From NCBI GenBank assembly GCA_964034945.1, contig OZ035960.1:45735002-45799001 (forward strand): 64,000 nt of DNA, in the 5' to 3' direction. This DNA is from Chrysopilus asiliformis. Its lineage: Eukaryota; Arthropoda; Insecta; Diptera; Rhagionidae. The notes under the pieces were generated by a model. That model did not search any database. It saw nothing but the letters and a program-made list of their open reading frames with translations, and was not told the DNA's origin. Position 1 is the first letter of the stretch, and each line of letters starts with the position of its first letter. Below, piece after piece: positions 23,165 to 35,857 of this stretch. The position numbers were made by a program, and so were the translations under genes.

Positions 23165-26100
23165 CAAAGCTGCTCAAGGGATTTTTTTGTAATACGCCAA
23201 CAACGAAAAAGGTATAAATTGATTTATTTGCAACGTTTCTGTAACGTTAATTTATAATCCATCAGAAACTGAGGTTATAAAAGCAATATGGTGATTCAGG
23301 TTACATTAGGGTTACAAAAACCAAAGCTTTAACTTTCGGGTTTTGAAGCCCTAGTAGCTTCACCCGAAATGAAACCTTGTATGATTTCTTTGATAAACAT
23401 TTCCTTTACTTCTAATCACCGCTCCCTTCTTTTTAAGACAATTTTGATCCAGTTTTTTCACTGTTAAATGAGTAGCAATAATGGTAATTTACGCCCACTT
23501 AAATGAACCCCTCTTCAGTGTTCAAAAAATGTTGAAAAAGAATTATATTATTTATTATGAAAAAATATTGATTCGACTTAGGCAACCTAGATTCAAACTT
23601 TACACACAAAGTCAGAGTTTGGATCAAACATTGTCGGGTTTTCATTAAAAAAAACTTATCGAAGTTATGTACAATGCAAGGAAATTAGTACGGCATCATT
23701 TAGTAAATCAATTACTGACACCTTTGAAACATATTTTTTTCAGGTCCATTAAAAAATCAAGCATATGCTCCAAAATAGCCAATTAGGGAGCTGTTTCAGG
23801 CGTTAAACTACGCATTAAGGCCAAAAATTTATTTCACGGTTCGTGCCAATGGTTACACAGCAATTTTGCTACCAAAGCGTCAAGATTTGCTACTCGCATT
23901 TTGGTAATAAGAAAATTGCTCCAAGAAATGGAGATGGAGGTGTGATCGCATCTTTTGTTGCAACTTTCCGCAAAGTATTTCTACGCCTAATATGACCTGA
24001 ATCGACGATAATTGAACATGTAATTTAACTTCTGATGTTGTTTGCTACTCATTTTAGTACCCCAGCAAGCCCGGGGTAAGCACTTTTTCAAATTCAAATT
24101 TGTGTTGGTGACCATGGCACTGTGTGTGTTATGTACATCGCCGCTGCCGCATGAAAAAATTAAAACAAAACAAAACGCACTGTTTTGACAGTGCAATAAA
24201 AATAGTTAAGTGCGAACGCGTTTTATATCGCATATAAAAAATAAAAAATCAACATTCAGGAGTAAAAAAAAGAATGTTCTAAAATAAATAATTAAGTGTT
24301 TCTTTTAAAATAGTTTAGTTTTTAATTTTTAAACAATTTTTGGTGTGCATTTTCTTGGGAAGAAAGTGTTCATTACTTCTAGTGCAGTACTTATGCAAGT
24401 AATCCATGTAAGGAGTTCTGTAAGAGCTTATTTTCAGTACTTTTATAACGCCTTACAGAATACCTTATAGAACTACTTCTGGAGAAGCGGACGGTGCAAT
24501 TACATGTATTCACAGACACGAAGCATATAGCTGAATTTTTTCCCGGAGCCCTATCAAAGTTTCATTTCTAGTAAGCATTACTTTCAGGCATGATTTCACT
24601 CCTCTAAAAAGTACTTCTGTGTTTGCTGGGACCGCGTAAGTAGAATTCTTGGCAATCTTTTGGTCAAAAACCCTTGAAAATAATTTTGAAGATGTAGTCT
24701 GACACATTTTTTATGGTTTCCGCCGATCGTGGTTTAGATACGTTAAGATAGTTTCTATACTGTATATTGAGATAGATTGGCCATACGTATGTAAGAAATT
24801 AAAAAAGTTTTTCTCCTAATTACATTCCAGCACGTAAATTGTTCACTTTACTCAAAATGTAAGTAAAATTTAGCGAATTTTCCGTTTTTCGACTAAAAAA
24901 TGTTTACAAAACCTCACGTTTACGACCTGCTTTATGTTTTTACTACAATTAAATCTAATTAGATATCAACTTTTATTCGCGTAAATTAAATTATAGCCTT
25001 GCATTTAATAAGAACAATAAAATACGGTCGTACAAATTTTAAATACTGTTAACAGAAATTTATAAGATACGTACTAAACCATTATTGTAAATTGGATGCA
25101 AATTGTATTAAAAATTTAATTTAGTTAACAATAAGTAAATTTGCAAGGTCCTAAATTTAACATTTGAATTGTTTTTATCTCGACCACAACTTAGCATGTT
25201 TCGGCGAGGTCCTGAATTTAATAAAATAACACTTGAAAAATACATAATAAAAATTAGAATAGTTCGACTAATAAAATTAGGAAAATGTACTAATTGTGTG
25301 TTGTGCAATTACTTTGTATTACAATACCGACCGACATTTAATTTGATTTACTCGATATTAGATTAGAGTCTTGTTTGGGTAATTTGGAGTTGTTGAGCTT
25401 CGCAGTAGTTTGACTTGAACAGCTCTAGTTTTTGAAATATCCACTGTGGTTTAAATATTTAAAATTTTGTTATGTCGAGTGGAAAAAATAGAAGACCTAC
25501 ATCGAGAAAAAATAGTTTACTGAAGCCAAGTCAATTTTTTTACAAGTAAGCTGTAGATCGTCCCTTTTTTCTCAGTATAATATATGCACACGTATAATCC
25601 TTCAATCACTTTAACCCATAATAGTCTGTAAAACAAATACTTCAAAAGTTATAATAATTTAAAAAAATTAATTGAAATTTAGTAAGCATTATGCCAGATG
25701 CGCTTATTTCTTTCAAACAAAATTATTAATGCTCAACATATATTCGAACCAACAAACATATGTGATTCTTTTACGTTCTGCACAAAACGGAACGTTTTTG
25801 CTTCGAACGGAAATGATTTCCAATTTTTTTTTATGAATAAAAACTGTGAATCATTTCTATAATAAATAAGTCTAATTGACCAAAATTAGTCGTTTTACAG
25901 AAAATTCAAATTAAAAATGAGTTCAAAGCTATATACACAGTGCAAAGGCCTTTTTTCAATCAATAAACTTAGAAGCACACCTAGTTTTTAGATACGAAAT
26001 AACTAAATGGTTTTCAGTTCAGGTGCAATAAGCAAAAAAAAGGTTAGTTCCCATCGTTTTTAACATAATAACTCCATAATAGCGTATCGTAGAACGGACC

Positions 26101-26689
26101 CAACTCATTTCTGGCTCGTATTTTTTTTCTATCTTAAACATAAAACATAAAAAAGCACAACTTTGCCATTCATTGTACCGTGATGAGCTTGATTTGGCTC
26201 ATGAATTAAACCGAATGAAGTCGTCCAAGCGAAATAACAAAAAGTAATGAAAAAAGCTGATCTAGTAGCAAAAAAAACTAAAATCGCTGAGCTAGGTTGC
26301 CATCCCACAGAATTATTTACTATTTACAAATTATAAGATTGATTTTCAAGTATCGAAACTTTTTTGTAAACTTTAGCCAAGGAATTAATTGAATTCACTG
26401 GCGTTTACAGTAACAACAAAAAGATTTTCAAATGTTTTAAACCGTTACAATTGCCAAGTATTTTTTCGATAAACAATTCGAGTTTTTAAAAAAAATCGTT
26501 TTGAATTAAATTTAGGGTAACCATGAGTCCAGCAATGACTGGCGACAATCCTGGATTTAGAAATGTTATCCCGGCATCTCGGGAACTAATATTTTGTCGC
26601 GAAATAATGCAATCTAGTTTTCCAATTTCTTAATCACTAAAAAAATTGATCTTGGAACGAAAATTTTCGCCTCTAGCACATTTTTATAC
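23165..26689. other. Unassigned AT-rich sequence
   Basis: I looked on both strands and found no gene, RNA or definable element. The few open frames are short, overlap one another and are AT-driven. Confidence 0.5.
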
Positions 26690-27245
26690 TCTATATGATA
26701 CATCATATAGGAGTATATTCAATTTAGTATACCGTTTGTAACGTATCGAACCAATCATCGGACACAAAAATGAACTACACCAGCCCGATTCAGACTAACG
26801 ATTGCTTCAATCGTAATCGCAATCATAATTCGTTAGTCTGAATTGGGCTTCAGGGATGACAAAAGATTTCGGTTTCCGCATGTTCGTCCGTCTGTCTGTC
26901 GGCCCGTGTGTCTGTGAAAACCATAACTTTCGAAAGGATTGAGCTAGAGACTAGAAATTTTGTACAGTTGCGTTTCTCGTAAATGGTTAGGCTAAGTTAT
27001 TGCATGGGCAAAATTGTACCATTCCTTCCCCCCTCCTCCCTGCAAACGCAACAGTTTTTTGCAATCGAAAAATCTATAAAGATGAGATGTGTTGAGAATA
27101 TGATTTTACATAACCGTTCCATACATCAAAATCCAATCGGGCTAGTCCTTTCCCCTTCCCCTGCACAAATGGATTTTTTTTAAATGAACATTTTGTCTGT
27201 CATCAGATAGAGTATTTGACGATTGGCCCCTGACAATTGTAGCTT
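26690..27245 (+). repeat. R2 dispersed repeat, most complete copy
   Basis: Begins near TACTCTATATGATACATCAT, continues with TACCGTTTGTAACGTATCGA, a small hairpin (26782-26849), a CGTCCGTCTGTCTGTC tract, CTAGAGACTAGAAATTTTG, the poly-C ACCATTCCTTCC segment and ends CTGTCATCAGATAGAGTATT. The order of a unique part, a GTCY tract and a second unique part resembles mini-me/DINE-type fly repeats. Confidence 0.65.
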
Positions 27246-27386
27246 TTCTTATGTTTCTTAAAAAAAATCATTATATGATTTTAATAAAGTGATGTCTAAA
27301 AGTTTTGCTTGAGGCGCAATTTTTGTTGTATTTTGAAAACAGAAAACACCCATAAGACGTTTTATTTCTGTGGCATGAAGTCACTA

Positions 27387-27875
27387 AGGGTATTCACAGT
27401 CCTGTTTTAATTTTGGGTATTTGGTGTTTTCGGTAATATTAAAAGACTGAAAATATTCTGCTGTGAACATCCCACAGCACAGATTTGGGAACAGCGCTTT
27501 TATTGGATACGTGACCAAATCATGAACTGCGAATTTGATTGTCACATACCTTTAAATCCATGTTTGATGTATTCTTTTGAATTTCTATTGTGGCAACGGC
27601 TATCAAAATTTAAAAAATTTGCAGTCCGATGAGATTAACAGAAAACCAGCGAGAAAATTTGACAACTAAAAACATTACTAGCGCCACTCGCGGTTGATTC
27701 TTGATACCGAATAACCGGGCCGGAAAACACGACTCAAGGCATGTCTACAATTACCGAATCCGGTAATTCATTTTTACATGAACCAAATTACCGTCTCGGT
27801 AAAAATCTGTTAAATTTGACTGAATTACCGAGCGGTAAAATTACTCGCAATTTAAAAGAGGACTGTGAATACCCT
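27387..27875 (-). mobile_element. MB element, copy 2 (TA target)
   Basis: AGGGTATTCACAGTCCTGTT at the left and its inverse at the right, flanked by TA (27385-27386 and 27876-27877). The body is the inverse complement of 44673-45156. Non-coding. Confidence 0.85.
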
Positions 27876-27877
27876 TA

Positions 27878-29377
27878 CTGTTACTTTTCCAAAAGTTGAT
27901 AGAAAACTACGATTTTTGTAAAACTTATTCACAAAAATTTTAAGATATGTACAATGGACAGACCGACAGACAGATGCCCGGACATCTTCATAATTTTCTA
28001 CATTTCTTGCTTTAGTAGTTTTTACGGGTCTCTTACGATTCTCAAAATATTTGAAAAAAATTAAGTTTTTTGAAAATTTCTCAAAAATTATGCGCTTTTA
28101 TGAAAAAATACATATAACCAAATTTAAAGAAAATAAATTTTCCTACATTTTTTCCTTTAACGGTTTTACGTATCTTTAACAGTTCTCGAGATATTTGATA
28201 AAATATTTTTTTTACATATTTTTTTCAAAATTAAATACTGCAGAAAGTTTTATGTTGATCACAACTGAAGTTTTCTATTAACAAAACAACTTTTTGTAAA
28301 ATAGTAGCAAATTTTGTTATATAATTTAAAATCGAAAAAAAAATCAAGACCTATACACAAAAATTGCTGTACCCAAAAATATACTGTAGAACAGAAACAT
28401 TTACCAAAGTTCAAATTTCAATTTGCTGACTTCATTGTTACATATTTTGATCATTTTTTAGGAATGTTAAAAAAATGTTTATGTTTGCGTTGTTATAAGT
28501 ATTACATCATTTCGAAGGCTAGAACCAGGCGCCTAACTTCTTCTAAGCTTTTAGGTTCTATTCCACTTTCTACCTAATTTACCTGGCCTAGGCCTATCAA
28601 ATAGGAATTTGAGTTCTATGAACACGCAAGACTTCTATGACGGGTTCACATGTACGATGTGAAAATTAGGCCAAACCATTTTAAAGGTCATCGACGTCAG
28701 AACTACTCGTCCTCATAATCTCTGCTGGTGGGTTCTAGTTTCAAAATTATTTTTGTTTTTTTTTTCCTTCATTCGTTTCCTCAAATGTTATTTGCTAATA
28801 TTTACTGAGTGCTAATTTGTTAGACACGCCGCAAGACCTCAAGCATGACGGGAGACTTCTTACTTCAACTTCGTACGGTGATGATGGTGACGGTTGCTGT
28901 GACTTTTGTTTTTTATTATTGAATAAAATTGAGGTAGAAACATAAAAAGGCCGAATCACCGAAATTAACTTAATACGAAATCATTTCTGTGGTTTTTGTG
29001 CAGATTTTTAACCGAAACGAATGGTGACAAATAGATTTACTTACTGTATTCAACAATCAACTTCAATTGACATGTTTATGAACCATGATTTGTCAATCAA
29101 ATTGTAGTACGGATGTTTTGAGAGTGTATTCAGTCGAAATAGCTATTAATATTATTTATTATTACGGGCATGCTAATGAGCTTTGGTTTTATAGTATTTA
29201 TTATAACCAAGAAGTAGGAGAAAAAAATTCAGAGCAAAACCGCAGAACTTATGATGAATTCAGTAATAAAATAAACTGAATTGAGAAAATATAGAATTCA
29301 AATAAATTGAATTTTTACACCAAATTCATATCATTCGTTTCCAATCAAAAGATACTCAAAGAACGATGCACGATTTT
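27878..29377. other. Unassigned AT-rich sequence
   Basis: No supported feature. The 87-codon frame at 28314-28577 is Lys/Phe/Tyr-rich and shows no domain. Confidence 0.45.
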
Positions 29378-29745
29378 GCCCACCTAAACTAACTTTTGAA
29401 CCTGTGTAGTTTTCAATTTGCTTGAGTACTTTTTGGAAAGGTCACAGTCTCTAGTTTCATCCATATGTGGCGTCAAGAGCCACCGGATTGCAGGGGGGAA
29501 AACATTTTTTAGAGCCACCGGATTGCAGGGGGATTGTGGGGGTTAAGGAACTTTCTCGCGATTTTTCACATGATTTCGGCCATGATTTCTGTGAAAAATC
29601 TGAGAAAGTTCGTTAACCCCTCACCATCCCCCTGCAATCCTGTGGCTCTTGACGCCACATATGGATGAAACTAGAGACTGTGCCCTTTCAAAAAAATCCT
29701 CAACCAAAGTGAAAACTACACGGGTTCAAAAACTAACCCACGGGC
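29378..29745. mobile_element. Palindromic MITE (about 370 bp)
   Basis: Outer ends GCCCACCTAAACTAACTTTT and inverse GCCCGTGGGTTAGTTTTTG. Inner arms are better conserved: CACAGTCTCTAGTTTCATCC on the left returns exactly inverted on the right. A segment AGAGCCACCGGATTGCAGGG is duplicated at 29477 and 29510 on the left arm only. Confidence 0.75.
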
Positions 29746-30514
29746 ACGAAAAGCGCTATTTCTTGCATGGTTCTTTGTTTTAATGTCGGCTTTTTCCTAT
29801 GTCGATACAACGCCTTAAAAGGAATGGACTGACTTTCATTCAATAATATTTTGATGGTATTAAGATACCACCACCGAAATTCAATAAATGTTAAAAATGT
29901 AGAGAGAACTTTGGAAAGCGGCCAACTTCAAATGAATAAATATTTCACCATGCGACCATCGATTCCTGTTTTGCAGATTCGGCACAAGTACAATTAATCC
30001 ATCACAGCATAATACTGTCTCTTAATCTCATTCGATTTAAGTCGTTTGCTCGGTTAAAACACTGAACGACAGCATTTTAAATCCCTTCTAATACTAGATA
30101 ATCAAAGCATTAGCAGAGATCATTATGGTCTATGAAGTGAAGACTGGCGAAACAGTCCAGTGAAATCCATTAATCTGTCATATGTCCGCTAAAATTCTCT
30201 GTAGGTCGTGTCTCTGATAGACACGATATAGCCATTCCAGCATCCCATATCGATTCTATCCGCTGGTTAATTTTTCAATGTCACTTTGCCATCAAACTGA
30301 TCTCGTACAAATGACGTTACAACTCTAAAATTGACCATTGCATATGGACGAGTCACACTTAAAACGTTTCAGCGTAATTATCACAGCAATGATTAAAATC
30401 ACTTTGCAGAAATGAAGATTTTTGTGGTGCGCAATTTCAATTACAGCGAAGTGCAAGTTTTACCGACGAAATTTTCAGAGTGATACGGTTTTTAGGGTGA
30501 TATGGGACACACCT
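29746..30514. other. Unassigned sequence
   Basis: No supported feature. Composition is less AT-extreme around 30000-30300, but no long open frame exists. Confidence 0.45.
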
Positions 30515-30940
30515 ATGGTTTGAACAGCACATTACTTTCTTATACAAAATCTAAGTTCTTGCGCAATTTACGAGTAAACTATAAATCCAATGAATAAATT
30601 ATATGAATTTTTATTTTACAAAATCTGACATATCTCGACAACGGTAAAAGATATTGATTTCCGCAAAAAGGCAAAAATATCGAGAATTTTAATATCTTTA
30701 ATTCTTTCGGTAACCGTTTTTGCAAACAACAGTTAGTTTGCAAGCAATTCACAAAAATCTTTTTTTTTATATTTTAATAAAAATATCTCAATAACGGTAA
30801 AAGATAACGGATAACTGTGACAAAAAAAATGTAAAGAAGACTGCCATTGTCATTAATTCATCCCATACGTACAACTAGCAAAAACCCGTTTTTTTAGATA
30901 ATCCCAATAAAGTGATTTTTTACTGACTATACATCTCAAT

Positions 30941-31571
30941 TATAGCATTCAGCACCGAGACAATTTTAAGGAACCGGGTTTCGGTGCTAGAATCTTCGAG
31001 AACCGGGTACCCGGTTCTGGAACCGGTGCTGAAAATGTAAAAAAAATAAGAAATTACCAAAAAAAAAATAAGAAATTACAAAATTTTTTGCGTTGGAAGC
31101 GTACATCCGAAAATTACAGTTGAAAAATTCACCTTTTGAATTACTCTGTGGCATTATAAGAAAACATCATATTTGATTTTTTTCATCGAGTGTATGACAA
31201 AACCAATTTCTATAGTGTAGTGCTTACTCTAGTGGAAGTTAATGAGGAAAATTCTTATTTTCCATTCTATATAATAGTTGTTCCCTGCCTATACATAAAA
31301 AAAACCATTTTAACTTTACAGGAAATTTAATACTTTCTGTGAGCGCATATAAATCTATTATATTGTCGTTGTTTTAAAGAGACTTTGTAAAGAAAATGTA
31401 ATCGGATGGCTTAATTATACCCGTATGGTGAAACCAAAGGGTATATTAACTTTGCCTTACCGTTTGTAACGCCAAGATCCCGTCATCACACACAAAAATG
31501 AATTACACCAGTGTGTTTAGAATGATAAAAAAAAGTTGAATTTTGCATGTCCGTCCGTCTGTCTGTCTGTC

Positions 31572-31606
<35 letters not shown>

Positions 31607-32216
31607 CCGTCTGTCTGTCCGTCTGTCTGTGGCGCGGATTGCGGGCGCACGGATTGAGCTAGAGGCTTGAAATTTTGCGCAGATCTGTTTTTCGTAAAAT
31701 GCGAGGCTAAGTTCGTTAATGGGCAAAAATGGACCATTAGGGGGGGGTACCCCCCATACGAACGAAAACGATTTTTGTGAATATCTCAAAAACGGTGCAT
31801 CTTATCAAAAAAGTGCAAGAACAAAAGTTGTTTAGGATATGATTCTACATAAAACTTCCATACATCAAAATTCTATTGGAAGAAGTTTTAAAAAATCTTA
31901 TAGGAAAGTTTGACTTCAAATTGGAATTTTGGTACAACTGTTCGAACAGATTGGCAATTATAGCTTTTGTTATGTTTTTGCACTAATCTTTTAATTTACA
32001 GTTATTATTAACAGAAATATGTACTTACAAATATGTATTTCGTATATATTCAGCAGCGAACGAACAGTATTTTGATATTTTAGCAAGTAAGAAATTGCTT
32101 GCTTTCAGCACCGAAAACCGGGTAATTTTACCCAATTCAAACCCGGTTTTCGGTTCCAGAAAATGGCCGGGATTCCCGGGTACCCGGGTTTCGGGTACCC
32201 GGGATTGAATGCTCTA
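30941..32216. mobile_element. hAT-like element with perfect 8-bp target duplication
   Basis: The ends are TATAGCATTCA and the inverse of TAGAGCATTCA. ATCTCAAT flanks both sides exactly (30933-30940 and 32217-32224). An 8-bp duplication is the hAT signature. Subterminal regions are GC-rich with repeated ACCGGGT/ACCCGG motifs (30975-31030 and 32115-32205). An R3 copy is nested at 31416-31990. No transposase is seen. Confidence 0.8.
31416..31990 (+). repeat. R3 repeat with GTCY tract
   Basis: Begins TATACCCGTATGGTGAAACC, has a (TCTG/TCCG)n tract at 31545-31630, GCACGGATTGAGCTAGAGGC, a run of G at 31740-31747, and ends near GGCAATTATAGCTTTTGTTA. It matches 52029-52637. The 83- and 90-codon minus-strand frames here are translations of the tract. 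Confidence 0.7.
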
Positions 32217-32438
32217 ATCTCAATAACGGCCTGAGATACGCCGTTCGAGTAAAATACATAAGTGTAGAAAATTGTATTATCTCCAAATTTGCCATTCATA
32301 AAAGTACTGAAAAGCACGTAATTTCGAAGTAAATCGCGAAAAACGAAATTGCGATTTTTAAAAAGCCGCCATTTTGCTTGCTTCAGGTTATTGGATGTCC
32401 AGCAAAAGTTGACAGAGTCTTGTCACTCCAGGATCAAA

Positions 32439-32474
32439 TCATACTAATCATACTAATATATAAAAATTAGTTGG

Positions 32475-32505
<31 letters not shown>

Positions 32506-32893
32506 TCCTCTTTCACGCAAAAACGGCTAAACCGATTGACTTGAAATTTGGCATGAGTGTCTGTGGTAGTTCTGGTTCTTAGTAGAAAACTTAGTTTTCC
32601 CTCTATGTTACTCTTTCGAGGCGAAATTACTGAACCGATTGGCCTGAAATTTGGCATAGATGTTCGTCGGGGGTCCAGCCCCAACATAGACCCATTAAAA
32701 AGTAGCGCGAGAGGTGGGGGAGTAAGGGGAGGGGGTTAAGTGTTCTCGAAACTTAACTCTTCCTCTATGTAACCCTTTCGCGGGGAAACTACCGAGCCGA
32801 TTGGCCTGAAGTTTAGCTCCAACATAGACCATAAAAAAATAAAAAGAAAAATTTGAAAAAACTTAACCCGGAAACGACGGGTGTGCAAGCTAG
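32439..32893 (+). mobile_element. Helitron-like element, most complete copy
   Basis: Starts TCATACTAA (doubled), ATATATAAAAATTAG, (CTGT)n, CTTTCACGCAAAAACGGCTA, and ends with the hairpin ACCCGGAAACGACGGGT then GTGCAAGCTAG before T. The opening resembles well-known insect Helitron-type ends. Removing it joins ATCAAA to TATTCCTATAAAATTTC of R1, matching CAAATATCCCTGTAAAATTT at about 10611. Length is 455 bp, non-coding. Confidence 0.75.
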
Positions 32894-32950
32894 TATTCCT
32901 ATAAAATTTCATGGCTCTAGCTCTATTGGTTTTTGAGAAATCCTGTAAAC

Positions 32951-33757
32951 AGTCTAACAGACTAACAGACTAACAGACTAACAGACTAACAGACTAACAG
33001 GCCAACAGACTAACAGACTAACAGACTAACAGACTAACAGACTAACAGACTAACAGACTAACAGACTAACAGACTAACAGACTAACAGACTAACAGGCCA
33101 ACAGACTAACAGACTAACAGACTAACAGACTAACAGACTAACAGACTAACAGACTAACAGACTAACAGACTAACAGACTAACAGACTAACAGACTAACAG
33201 ACTAACAGACTAACAGACTAACAGACTAACAGACTAACAGACTAACAGACTAACAGACTAACAGACTAACAGACTAACAGACTAACAGACTAACAGACTA
33301 ACAGACTAACAGACTAACAGACTAACAGACTAACAGACTAACAGACTAACAGACTAACAGACTAACAGACTAACAGACTAACAGACTAACAGACTAACAG
33401 ACTAACAGACTAACAGACTAACAGACTAACAGACTAACAGACTAACAGACTAACAGACTAACAGACTAACAGACTAACAGACTAACAGACTAACAGACTA
33501 ACAGACTAACAGACTAACAGACTAACAGACTAACAGACTAACAGACTAACAGACTAACAGACTAACAGACTAACAGACTAACAGACTAACAGATTAACAG
33601 ATTAACAGATTAACAGACTAACAGACTAACAGACTAACAGACTAACAGACTAACAGACTAACAGACTAATAGATTAACAGACTAACAGACTAACAGACTA
33701 ATAGATTAACAGACTAACAGAGTAACAAAACAACAGAATAACTGACTAACAGACTCC
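32951..33757. repeat. 8-bp minisatellite (ACTAACAG)n, about 100 units
   Basis: Nearly perfect tandem repeat of ACTAACAG for about 800 bp. The variant AGGCCAAC appears at about 33000 and 33096, exactly 12 units apart, and ATTAACAG variants cluster near the right end. Array edges grade into R1 sequence that contains the same motif once or twice in other copies. Confidence 0.95.
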
Positions 33758-33781
33758 AATCGACTCACGAGTGCAAACTTA

Positions 33782-34048
33782 GGCCCCGTTTACACTTGCG
33801 GTTTTTTCGTAAATTCCTCCGCAAATATTATTGCGAATTTATTCCGAGAATTTTATTTATCTGTCCCAGAATAAATTCTATTAGCAAATTAACTTTGAAA
33901 TTGTCAGTGTTTATTGCGGCGGTTTTATATGAAAAAATTCGAATTCGGGCGTCTTTCAGGGGTACGGGATTTTGTGTCGCAATGTAAACGTAAATTTAGG
34001 GTCGCAGAATAAAATTCACGGAATAAAGTGGCATATGTAAACGGGGCC
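33782..34048. mobile_element. PIF/Harbinger-type MITE (TTA target)
   Basis: The ends GGCCCCGTTTACA and exact inverse TGTAAACGGGGCC are flanked by TTA (33779-33781 and 34049-34051). Length is 267 bp and it is non-coding. The TWA target fits PIF/Harbinger. Confidence 0.85.
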
Positions 34049-34075
34049 TTAAATTCAAATTCTTTCCACTTCTTG

Positions 34076-34380
34076 GGGTTTTAATAGTTTTAACAGTTTG
34101 TCATTTGCATGAAAGCTTTGGCAATTATAAATCCTTTAGTAATAAAATCTGCGTGCGTTACATGCTACGTAAAAGATCTTACTGCGAGATTTCTCTGAAA
34201 AAACTGGTCAACAATCTCTACCAGTTTTAACACCGACACTCCACCCTACCGCCTCTAACAACAACGCATCACTAATAATATCGGAATGGTATACAGATCA
34301 CAGCAGATGATACAGCAGCCCCATAGCATATAAAATAATGCGGGCCAGTTTGGAGATTTTAACCCAATGACCCGATTGTT
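34076..34380. other. Unassigned sequence
   Basis: Nothing recognisable. Confidence 0.4.
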
Positions 34381-34433
34381 GTCGGTATCTCTGTCCAGCG
34401 ACACGTCCAATTGCAGTACTAAGTAAGCTGAAG

Positions 34434-34634
34434 ATGTCGGACAAGATCTTATCCATTTTGGAAAAACATCGCGAAAATATGCGGAAAGCGACGCGCGGCT
34501 CTATCTTCGGCCTGATCGATTATGGATACAAGATCCGATCGAGCCGAGCAACCATAATAATATCGACATGGTCGATGAATATGGCGTGGAATCGCCAAAT
34601 CGCATGGAAACTGGAAGACACCCGCGAGCAATGA
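34434..34634 (+). CDS. Candidate exon region, reading frame unresolved
   Basis: This stretch is clearly higher in GC than its surroundings and open in more than one frame. One frame starts at ATG 34434 (MSDKILSILEKHRENMRK...) and runs 66 codons. A second, starting after a TAA near 34423, runs to about 34670 with acidic and Arg-rich segments. A typical acceptor (TGTTTTTTTTTCGCAG) ends at about 34654 and is followed by about 51 open codons. I recognise no family, and two minus-strand frames also overlap, so this may be GC-driven chance. Confidence 0.25.
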   Translation: MSDKILSILEKHRENMRKATRGSIFGLIDYGYKIRSSRATIIISTWSMNMAWNRQIAWKLEDTREQ

Positions 34635-34809
34635 GCATGTTTTTTTTTCGCAGAGATCCAGTGTATTGTTGATCAAAGAGCGCGTAAAGCAACATTATGT
34701 TTTATGGGAAGAAGACGAGGTCACACTTCACTTGATCAACCAGCAACCAGCGATGATGATTATGATGATTTTGCCTCCCAAATTCACTTTTTGTGATAAA
34801 TTTCACTAG

Positions 34810-35853
34810 TTGATGCTGTTCGGTTCAATTTAAACGCCACAGCCGGAGCCCGTGTGTGACTTTAGGTTTTTTTTTTATGCGATATGTTTTCTGAAAATTT
34901 CATTTTTAATAATTATAATCGATGTTTGACCAACTTAGCTCGATATCGGCGACAACTAATGGTTTGTTTAGCCCAGTTATTGATTTTCTGATGGTGGTTC
35001 TATTTAGGATTTGAGGTATTCATTCATATCGAATTTCAACGCTCACTCTGCTCTTACTTTCGGTGAAAATTTGTTAGCAAAGTGCTAAATTGAAAGTTTT
35101 TTTTTCGGTATCGTTTAAATTTAATTTTTAGCAACAACCTACCGACAAGTGAAAATGGACACAGTTTACCGGTTAGCAGTAATTTTTGTACTAACATCAT
35201 CAACAACCCGGGAGATCTTGTTTGAACTTCGAACCGAGGAATTTTTCCACGTTCATCGCTATATAAATGAGTACATTCGAAATGTTAATTTGCTTGAAAG
35301 TTGTACTAAATGTTGATTTTACGACATTTGTGTGATGTTACTGTTTATTCATCATGAATTTGTTGCAGTTATGTTGCAGATTATCCAGTATGTTATGGCA
35401 AATATTTACCGATAGCACTTGGGAAAAATATTAAAAAAATCAACCGGATTTATACGTTATTTTGCATTATAATGATTAGGTATTTTATTAGTATCGGACA
35501 GGAAATGCCTTTCAACAAAGTGTCTCACATTAGCACACACAGAGCCAAGCCAATAGAAACTGGCACCCGGGAAAAACTATATTTAACACCCCTCCCCCCT
35601 TTCTAAAAAAAATGATTAAAATTCATTCTTATGTGCTTGAAAATTTTGAAAAACCAATAAGAGCAGAGAGTAAAAAGTTTGTCTCAATTATTGTGGTTGT
35701 TAAGATTATAAAAAAGGTATTTTAGTTCTTCGGTATACAATAAAAATTGTTCCGCAAGCAAATTTTATCAAAAACATTCACTTAAGTTAAAAACTATTTT
35801 CAAAAAAATGCGCCGCAGGTGAAATTTTTTTACATCCAAGGTCAAGTGCACCC
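34810..35853. other. Unassigned AT-rich sequence
   Basis: Nothing recognisable on either strand. Confidence 0.45.
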
Positions 35854-35857
35854 TTAA

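Larger units (their letters stand above)
30515..34075 (+). repeat. R1 dispersed repeat, copy 3 (host of several insertions)
   Basis: R1 sequence is seen at 30515-30932, 32225-32438, 32894-32950, 33758-33781 and about 34052-34075. Between these pieces sit a hAT-like element, a Helitron-like element, an 8-bp minisatellite and a TTA-target MITE. The pieces join in the same order as in the R1 copies at 6415 and 9595. Confidence 0.7.

Noticed and set aside
31486..31789. Frames encoding TDGQTDRQ-type repeats (also 52116-52426 and 51789-52082)
   Set aside because: They translate the GTCY microsatellite tract of R3.
32951..33757. CRISPR-like or telomere-like repeat
   Set aside because: ACTAACAG units are contiguous without spacers and are embedded in R1. 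They do not match insect telomere repeats.
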